Below, in pieces: positions 57,201 to 64,000 of a stretch of 64,000 nt of DNA. Where the stretch lies: contig CM046307.1 of assembly GCA_025267735.1 (NCBI GenBank), forward strand, positions 3,395,258 to 3,459,257. Reading direction: 5' to 3'. Position 1 is the first letter of the stretch. Every line of letters begins with the position of its first letter. Source of the stretch: Mactra quadrangularis (Eukaryota > Mollusca > Bivalvia > Venerida > Mactridae). A program made the translations under genes and the position numbers. The notes under the pieces were generated by a model. The model did no database searches. It was given only the letters and a program-made list of their open reading frames with translations, and was not told the origin of the DNA.

Positions 57201-60200
57201 TTATAGATTCTACAAACTCAGCATTTTCTGGGCTACATTGAATCAACACTCTAAATAAGAAATTATAACGTGTTAGTCCAAAAGTCTCATATAACCGCCT
57301 TATTACAACCCGTTTTGTAATAAAAGCCCGAACTGTAATCATTATTACAAAACGGTTGGTTGAACATACCAACCCGTTTTGTAATAAAAATACATTTTCG
57401 GGTTTTTATTACAAAACGAGTTGCTTTCTTCAACCTCTTTTGTAATAACCCGTTTTGTAATTAATTATAACAATTTGTTTTCTGTAGAAATCTTCAATTA
57501 AATAAGGCGAAGTGTAAGAAATTTGGCCATTCAAATATAGATTGTTAAACATTATTATCTCTCTGTACAAATAATTGAAAATACCTAACTAGGCCTATTT
57601 AATACTTAAAATTATACAACTAGACACTTTATTACATTTTGGGTTTTTTATTACAAAGCGGGTTGTAACACCGCCTCCTTTGAGCACAGTTTGTCGACAT
57701 GAAACAATACTCATAATACAAACTGGCCGCTTACAGAAAGTGACTACCGATACCAGATGACCGTTAATACAGGGTACGCTGTACATACAATGTTTATAAT
57801 ATATGTGTATATAATACAAATGCTTTGGATGGACTCTTTCATTACGAAACCCAGCTCTAGCGTTTTAGGGATATTTTATATTGTAAAGAAATTCATTTTG
57901 AAACATGATACAAAACAGCTAAACTTATCTGGTGGTTCGAATCTTGCGTGTATCTTGTTTCAAAAATACTAGATGAAAACAAGTGATGACGTCATTGTGT
58001 TGACATTTTATTTACGTATTTATCTATTGTTTATTCAAAACGGGACCAACTGTACTTCAGGAACAACTCAGACTAGGGATTGAACATTTTTACATGACCC
58101 AAGCCATGTTTCCTTCTACTAACGTTTATTGTTTATTCTAAAACTACCTTCTGTGAATCACAATGTGAATCACTCTGTCCTTTTATACCTTGCTTTATAT
58201 GACTGCATTACTGCTTAAAAAGGTCCCTGTTATAGGTGATGTTTCGACACCTTTGGGGATGTATTATGGTGGAGGATTTTTACTTATTATTATATTTTTT
58301 GTACAACGCCATTGAATATAAAAAACAGAAATAGGCGTTTAATCAAATGAAAAAGTTTTACAAAAAAATGTAGTTCAATCAACACTGCGGTAGACAGTGC
58401 GTGGACTGACTTAGCACAGTAGGCCTAGGGAGCTCGTCTTTTATAGTCTCAGCTAGATCATGGGTCAAATAAAACAGGCATGAATAATGTCAGTTTGATG
58501 CATATACATGTATAATATGACTTCATACTCAGTGACCAGGGATTATATAATACAGTCAGTGGGTGAAGTCATGCAATATTTATTTGTACTAAAATGATCA
58601 TTGATTATAGTGACATGACAGTATGCCACAAACATAAACATATTTTGTGTCACATTTAGTGCTTAATGGTAATCATAACCATGATTTGACATAAAACATG
58701 GACTGCTTTCAATATGAACAAAACTCTGCTTTATACATGTTCTATAATACAGCAGGGATTTTATATAGCAGGGATTTGCAACGAAGTGCTATTTTGAATT
58801 ATCACGGTCGTCACTGTCTATAAATGACTAAAGAAGGCTGCACAAACAGAGTTTAAAAACTCGATTTATGTTTTTGTACATGTCTTCAATGCAATTTGTG
58901 AATGTTTCTCAAGCTTTTAACAGAAATGTGTTGCAATTATGACCGAAAGTATGACTCTAGGGGATGTAAGAAAGGGCAGAAAATGGCGGATAGGCGGAAA
59001 AATGCATGATTTTGTAAAACAGTCTGTGAGCGTAATTTACCTCAAAATCATCTAGATACACATTTTCCCTAACCTTTTTGTTAATTTGAAAAGTACTGGT
59101 ATAAAATTTCATGTGAATATCTTTATTTCAACATGTAATGCTTGTTGTCGTAGGAGCCGAAATAATAGCAGTGAAATAAGATGTAAGTCTGTGTGGTTTC
59201 AAATCCCTGTTATATGAAATCCCTGAACACAGTTATGTTTTCTGAGTTTATCAGAAATTTAAAATCCATTCTCTATAAATGCAATTTGTTCGTATAAAAT
59301 GAATATATCTAAAAATATTTTGCTTTAACATTTTCTTGGAAAATATGACAGTAAATGGAATGTATTTTCAATGCTTAATATCTTTGAAAAAAAAATGCTA
59401 TTCTGCATTTAATGTGACAAGTGATCTTAGCGTATACAGCGTTGATCCGATGATCCCTGAAAATATACTCGCAAAAGTTGCGAAGAATAAAACGTAAATA
59501 TATGAAAATAAATGTTGTTTTTTTATTTTAAATTAAAATTTTTAATATACCAAGCTTTCTGGTGTAATCTTCTTTAAGGTTTAAAATTATTAATGCGAAT
59601 TCCCATTTTTTGTAATTAAACAACAAAGTATGTTGTAAGTTTTCAGCTTACCTCTTATTTGTAAAGATTTGTTTCTGCAAGTCGTGTTGTATATAATATA
59701 GATCTGTAAGCCTCTTGCTAGTTGTTACATATTCTGTCTCTAACTGACATTTCTCTATTTCTGTCTGCTCTAATTCCTTACTTATATCATTGATTCTGGA
59801 AGTTAATCTCATAAAATTATCTGAGATTCTGTAAAATACATTAAACAAAACAAAGAGGATTATAGCATGTGACATGGAGAAAAAAAACTAGTGAGAAGAC
59901 AATATTTCTATGATTTTAACACATAGGCGGCTGTATCAAAGAACAAAATAGACTTCTTAAGTTCTTATCACATCATTATTAATGAGTTAAACAAGTCATA
60001 ATCATATATACACTGTATATGGTACCGATCTTAGGCTAAGATTTTTCCTTTTTTATTGGTATGCACATCTTGTGAAAAAATCAGCGACGTCGTTTAAACA
60101 GTATTCAATTTAATATATATACAGTATAAACTCGTTATGCAATATACAAAGTGTCTATACATTATAAAATGTACAAGTCGATACCTAGGTTTTATAATTA

Positions 60201-62616
60201 TCACTTATATATTTTTACATATACAAACGACATGAAAATGTCCGTAAGACCGTTGCTTAGATTTATGGGCGTTAGTTTAGGTCAAAAGTTCCATGGTACG
60301 AAAACAAACAAGTTCCGTAAAAATCAGTACCGAACGTATTGATTTTATCATAAACCTTTTCTATCCGAGCGCTCTTGAGTTTATCTAAACGAACTTTTTG
60401 CTTAGGATCATATCCGAGTTTTCGAATGTGGAAAAAACAAGTATTAGCATTTCCAAAAATGCTTGAAATCGCTGTTTAGCCGTGTATTCACAGCGTATCC
60501 ATACCGTCCCAAGTCTTTAATAGAAGACAAGAAATAGCGTGCCCTGGTAAAGATGTATTTGTAACCATTGAGTCTACTTTTAGAATTCCAGGAATTAGCG
60601 CGCTCTGGTAACGATATGTAAAACCATTGATTTAGATTCGCCCCACAGTAGGGAAGATAGGTTTGCATTTTTTCAACAAATGCGAGTTTTAAAAAGAAAA
60701 ACACATTTTGTAATTAGCTATGCATATTTTCTGAGGTTATATTGCAACTTTCTTGAAACTGGTTATAGTTCATACATTAATAATGGTATTTTCTGGTAAT
60801 ACAAGCAGATAACCCGACAAAACATTGCGTCGTAGAGTTCATACACGCACCCCTATTTTGACTGTCCGACGTCCATTTTTTCATCATGTGACCTCAAATG
60901 CATCGTTCCGATTGGCTTACGGCAACCGGTGTCGACACAAAAATGCTCAAATCTTGATAATTGTTATTATCGCTGCCTCGAAATAATTTTAGTGCATACT
61001 ACGGACCGGCGACACTCCCCCCAACTTTAAATATTTGCCTTGGGTCCCTGGCCTATTCATGAAAATAGTATTGTGCACACTTAATATAATTATATATGGA
61101 ATAAAGTCTATTTTATACTTATAAATACAATCATTTAATAGAAAATTACGGCACTTTTTATATTTAACGAATCTTCTTAGTACCCAAATGTCCATATTGT
61201 AGGAAGTTTTTTTATTTTTCTATAATAATGTCCATCGAAAATGGAAATGTGTACAGTATAGGTTCATACTGCCGTCTGCTTGCATAGCTTGTATGCTTAC
61301 CCGGTTTTGTCGGGTATGCGTTTAAACAGGAAAATGGGAATATTTCTAATTGCTTTCATTTAACAGAAAACAATAGCTATCAGAAATCTTATCACTGCAG
61401 GTGACGCACCGCCTTGCAAAAGACATATGGCAATTTCTCGTTCTTGTTGCGACATTTAAGCCTTTTCTTGATTGTTTCGGTGTGCATATCATCACACTCA
61501 CGATTTTCACCAAAACAGACCACGTGGGATATTTGCACGAGAAACACGTACCCATTTCCGTTTTTCTAAATATGCACGACAAAACATGGTTTGCATTAAT
61601 GAATGAACATGACAACCAGGCAAACAAACGACAGTATGGTCCTATACATTTCCATTATCGATCGGATATACATTTGTAAATGTTTTAAAAAATATAAATT
61701 TTCAACAATATTGAAATCGGAGTACTTAGGAGTTTCGTTAGTATGTAATGACCCTAAATGGCCCTAATTTAACGCAAAAATTACAAAGGGAAATTATCCA
61801 AAATTAGGCCAGGTAGGGTTGCGGTTACATTCTAATTCGGTTAGTAACATGGTATGTATTCATTTTCTAGAGTTCTAACGTTTTAACCTATTTTCTGAAA
61901 ACATATGGCTGTCAACTGTCCTAACTATACAGCAATAGGCAAGAAAGAAAATGGTCTTATAAAGTATTTCATGACCTAACTCTTGAGATGGTTTATAGGA
62001 CCTTCTATGGAATTAAACCATCGATCTTCCTGGGTTCATAGTCATAAACAATACCAACGTCATTAACCGTGCAAGTAAGAGTTATTATCATCCAAATGAA
62101 ATTATATATAGCATAGAACAGAACAGAACTTCTCTCCATAAACGTGTACATAGAACATTGTTAAGATATCATACATAATATGCAATGAATATAAACTACA
62201 AAGTCAATGTTTCGGGAATGGATCAGTATTTTTGGTAATTAACATAATTAATTAATTATATGCACACATATTATTTTGAAGGGTTGCCAGAAGGACTGTA
62301 GTTCCTTGCCCTTTTACGCAATGCACTTACTACAGTCTTGCTGGCAACCCTCGATGTATAATATAGTTAGAAAATAATCGGACATATATCACTGTTTCAG
62401 TTAGAATCATAGGGGTCGGACACATAAAACCTTCTGAGCCACAAAATGGACATAGAGTATGGTTAGAATATAGCGTGATGTTTATACTTACAAAGTCGCC
62501 ATTTTTGTTGTTGTAGTTAATGGTTTTGTACTTTCATGATGTTTCTTCATTTGTGTTTTTAATGTATTCAATACACGATTTAATGATTCAATTAAACATC
62601 TTATATCATCAAGTTT
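54023..62616 (-). CDS. PI3K regulatory-subunit-like protein (iSH2-like coil plus SH2), 3' part
   Basis: Join 62492-62616, 59652-59828, 57047-57250, 54023-54248 on the minus strand; the 5' exons lie beyond the window. Class IA PI3K adaptors bind p110 through the iSH2 coiled coil and recruit it to phosphotyrosines through SH2 domains at the membrane. Seen: a helical coil over two exons (NFMRLTSRINDISKELEQTE resembles the p85 iSH2 segment by eye), then an SH2 domain with DDGSFIVRRNSS (the phosphotyrosine-binding Arg of FLVR is kept), KIFERDKYYGL and DIQELVEHY, and a stop about 20 residues after the domain, as in p85 C-terminal SH2. All four exons join in phase (2, 2, 2) with GT-AG sites. It is diverged from vertebrate p85. 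Another coiled-coil SH2 adaptor is the alternative. Confidence 0.7.
54755..54915 (+). mobile_element. SINE with conserved central core (SH2 gene intron)
   Basis: GTGGTCCAGTGGTAGGATG (tRNA-like box A), then GAACAAGAAATTTACGTAC and CCTCTCCACCCAGCTGTAAA, the core also found inverted at 40081-40300. Box B is weak. Confidence 0.7.
54916..55299. other. SH2 gene intron; no feature
   Basis: AT-rich intron sequence; nothing recognised. Confidence 0.35.
55300..55860. repeat. cgaatattcg palindrome cluster, worn hAT-like remnant
   Basis: AATATTCGAATATTCGAA and relatives occur about eight times at 55315-55390 and 55660-55720. TTCCCAGCCCTAA, a hAT-like end, follows at 55727-55739 and again at 55838-55853. 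The left end was not found. The ORFs at 55177 (minus) and 55721 (plus) are by-products. Confidence 0.5.
55861..57046. other. SH2 gene intron; (TCA)n microsatellite at about 56925-56975
   Basis: catcatcatcatcatcatcattg with decaying units. 56470-56570 contains gcaggacaagcag and cgtcctg palindromes of unknown type. No gene supported. Confidence 0.5.
57047..57250 (-). CDS. SH2 domain exon, N-terminal half
   Basis: Acceptor cttatttag at 57251, donor gtaagt at 57046. Encodes SARESIIRDSLLATDDGSFIVRR and APFTVFV: the first helix and the FLVR strand of an SH2 domain. Just upstream in the intron is an array of palindromic ttattacaaaacggg motifs. Confidence 0.75.
57290..57665. repeat. Array of 'acccgttttgtaataa' motifs in both orientations
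   Basis: At least seven copies of ACCCGTTTTGTAATAA or its complement (about 57309, 57345, 57371, 57405, 57436, 57446, 57647), irregularly spaced. The first is only about 55 bp upstream of the SH2 exon acceptor. Adjacent copies can pair as hairpins. It looks like a complex of nested foldback insertions. Confidence 0.8.
57666..58752. other. SH2 gene intron; no feature
   Basis: AT-rich intron with no supported ORF or family. Confidence 0.35.
58753..59225. mobile_element. 473-bp MITE with 'cagggatttyatat' ends
   Basis: CAGGGATTTTATATAGCAGG (left) against CAACAGGGATTT-type right end (complement CAGGGATTTCATATAACAGG). The flanks aatacag and aacacag are similar. No ORF. Confidence 0.75.
59226..59651. 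other. SH2 gene intron; no feature
   Basis: AT-rich intron sequence. Confidence 0.35.
59652..59828 (-). CDS. iSH2-like coiled-coil exon
   Basis: Acceptor tattttacag at 59829, donor gtaag at 59651. About 59 codons with heptad-like spacing (RLTSRINDISKELEQ, then KCQLETEY). Ends in a split Arg codon continued in the SH2 exon. Confidence 0.7.
59829..60440. other. SH2 gene intron; no feature
   Basis: AT-rich. At about 60119 ACAGTATAAACTCGTTAT faintly resembles the 46698 MITE end, without a partner. Confidence 0.35.
60445..60985 (+). repeat. Dispersed repeat R3, copy 3 (SH2 gene intron)
   Basis: AGTAGGGAAGATAGGTTTGC, CAACAAATGCGAGTTTTAAA, CATCATGTGACC, CAAATGCATCGTTCCGATTGG, CAAATCTTGATAATT match 22850-23180 and 33195-33480. 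Same orientation as both. Confidence 0.75.
60986..61899. other. SH2 gene intron; antisense ORF pair of unknown meaning
   Basis: 61346-61627 (minus, 93 codons) and 61401-61679 (plus, 92 codons) overlap. Neither shows a domain I recognise or splice-phase agreement with the host gene. Confidence 0.3.
61900..62085 (-). mobile_element. Worn SINE family B fragment
   Basis: Shares GCTGTCAACTGTCCTA, GGCAAGAAAGAAAATGG, ATTTCATGACC with the minus copy at 49193-49500. The tRNA-like end is barely recognisable and the tail is lost. Confidence 0.45.
62280..62352. repeat. Short hairpin (gggttgccag arms)
   Basis: GGGTTGCCAGAAGGACTGTAG pairs with CTACAGTCTTGCTGGCAACCC; about 20-bp arms with two mismatches around a 30-bp loop. 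Confidence 0.8.
62492..62616 (-). CDS. iSH2-like exon 1 (first in window)
   Basis: Acceptor tttctacag at 62617, donor gtaagt at 62491. Encodes KLDDIRCLIESLNRVLN..., a helical, Thr-rich segment ending with a split Leu codon. Too short and Met-poor for ORF detection. Supported by splice sites and phase. Confidence 0.6.
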
Positions 62617-62637
62617 CTGTAGAAATATATAGAGGAT

Positions 62638-62784
62638 GTTAGTGTATTTCGGTGTAAGATCGATTTTTATTTCACGAGTGAGCTAAGGATGCAATATTTT
62701 CACGAGTGGCGTAGCCACGGGTGAAAATATAATATCATTAGCTCACGAGTGAAAAAAGTAGATCTTACACCGAAATAAACAAAT
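62638..62784. repeat. Foldback, about 65-bp arms, upstream of iSH2 exon
   Basis: TATTTCGGTGTAAGATCGAT pairs with ATCTTACACCGAAATA; inner CACGAGTGAGCTAA and TTTTCACGAGTGGC also pair, around the centre gtggcgtagccac. The exon at 62616 is only about 20 bp away. Confidence 0.85.
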
Positions 62785-63140
62785 GTTCTGTTTATTATAT
62801 GCTTCAAACTGGTTTTTTTAAGTTAAAGTAATATACATGTATGTCATTAGAACGGTACATCCAAAAAGTGAAAAAATAACAAATTTATTTTCATTGTTTC
62901 AAAACAGTGGAATATCGATTTTTATTTCACCAATAAATCCCGGTCTTCCATTGGAAAGCATAATTATAATGAAATAATAGAATTGACATAAAATTATCTT
63001 TACAATGTAATATAACTTCCAGTATCATAATTATGGAACCAATGGTATTAACCCTTTTACGGTCAATCCCGTGCTTTTTCTTTTTCCTCTTCAAAACTGA
63101 CACTACAAGACTTGAGAAAAGTGACTAAATCTGATTTTAA

Positions 63141-63487
63141 AGGTACTAGTTCACAGATTTAGTTGAGATTTTTCTATATTTTCAAAATACCAGTCAGTGT
63201 CTGGAATTGTGTAAAAATAATTCTTAATACTTTAAGACAAACTGACCTATAGATTGCAAGAAATATACAATAAAGGTCACAAAAATGCACTACAATTTTC
63301 TATACCGTGACATATGGAGTAGATTTGTACTACTTGAAACACAATCATTTGTAGTAATGTTGTATGTCAATTTGCACTAAAATTGTCATTATTAAAACAC
63401 TAATATCCGGCTTTATAAATGTTTACGTACAATTTAAATAGTTTCAGAACAGTTGATATTTAAGTTGAAATCTGTGAATGAGTACCT
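63141..63487 (+). mobile_element. TTAA-type MITE, family T, copy 4 (best preserved)
   Basis: AGGTACTAGTTCACAGATTT at the left, AATCTGTGAATGAGTACCT at the right. TTAA flanks both sides (63137-63140, 63488-63491). No ORF. TTAA duplication suggests piggyBac-like or Kolobok-like mobilisation (inference). Confidence 0.88.
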
Positions 63488-63750
63488 TTAATGTGACTGC
63501 AATGCAAATATATGCAGAGATGACCGTAGGTGACCGGCACTGTTCTGAGACAAAAACATTATGATTATAGAAATATAAATATTTTTTTTTGTCTCAGAAC
63601 CTTGCAGGCCGCTTATGTAATATAACTATGAGAGAGTGTTGTGAATCTATTAAGCATATGAATTCAGTAATAAGTACAAGTATAACATTTCAGACAGTTT
63701 TACATGTATCTTACGACGAGATTATGTGGTACTTCATACCCAATGCAATC

Positions 63751-63810
63751 TGATTAAACTAGATTTATATTTTTCCGCTCGCCTACTCGCTAAATTGATT
63801 TTTAGTAAAT
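63751..63810 (+). mobile_element. 9-bp TSD MITE family, 5' end fragment
   Basis: CAATCTGATTAAACTAGATT, then GCTCGCCTACTCGCTAAATTG resembles the first 60 bp of 34401-34799; the rest is absent. Confidence 0.5.
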
Positions 63811-64000
63811 TGTATACTTGTATAGAAGCCAATTTATCACCTGCGTTCATAAAACATTACTAAATCAAAATTATGTTGTCCTTATAGGCTTATATACACT
63901 TCATCCAACAGCGCATTTTAAAATTTAGTTTAAAGCCCCATTATCAAAAGTAACACTGTTTATTTTTGACAACGAAGAAAATAGACAATTTTTCCATTTC
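63811..64000. other. Right edge; no feature
   Basis: AT-rich; presumably intron of the SH2-protein gene, whose upstream exons are outside the window. Confidence 0.35.

Noticed and set aside
57290..57665. CRISPR-like array
   Set aside because: Motifs alternate in orientation with irregular spacing, and the genome is eukaryotic with introns.
61346..61679. Antisense pair of 92-93-codon ORFs
   Set aside because: No domain recognised, no in-phase splice sites with the host gene, and the two frames shadow each other; kept only as a note.

Overview
The window is AT-rich animal nuclear DNA with spliced genes, long introns full of repeats, tRNA-derived SINEs and many small inverted-repeat DNA transposons. 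A conodipine-type secreted phospholipase A2, a two-domain DMRT gene and the density of foldback elements and SINEs point to a marine mollusc, probably a bivalve. That assignment is inference from gene content and style; no species-specific marker was identified.

Three genes can be reconstructed, all on the minus strand. (1) 24012-27166: a two-exon gene for a 131-residue secreted PLA2-like protein. (2) 29798-44418: a three-exon DMRT4/5 (DMRTA-type) transcription factor of 353 residues, with the DM zinc module split between exons 1 and 2 and a DMA domain in exon 3; its first intron is 11.5 kb. (3) 54023 to beyond the right edge: the 3' part of a gene for a PI3K regulatory-subunit-like protein, with coiled-coil (iSH2-like) exons followed by an SH2 domain and a stop. 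In all three the splice sites are GT-AG and the reading phase matches across every junction, which is the main support for these models.

The rest is repeat landscape. 1-13 kb holds a 626-bp inverted-repeat element, a higher-order tandem repeat, a broken L1/Tx1-like LINE, SINEs and a degenerate tandem repeat built around a 'ccgccatcttgg' motif. 13-21 kb is an internal collinear duplication, with the left copy expanded by minisatellites and transposons. 21-29 kb holds repeats and the PLA2 gene. 30-44 kb is mostly DMRT intron, with SINEs, at least six kinds of MITE, two LINE 3' tails and a tandem pair of histone-3'-end-like stem-loops. 45-54 kb holds further MITEs, a near-perfect 61-bp-arm palindrome and two SINEs nested in MITEs. 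54-64 kb is the PI3K-like gene, whose introns carry more foldback repeats.

The three genes have no evident functional link to each other. The most informative observations are structural: MITE families with clean target-site duplications, transposons lying within about 30 bp of both DMRT splice donors, the 13-21 kb duplication, and the orphan histone-type stem-loops.
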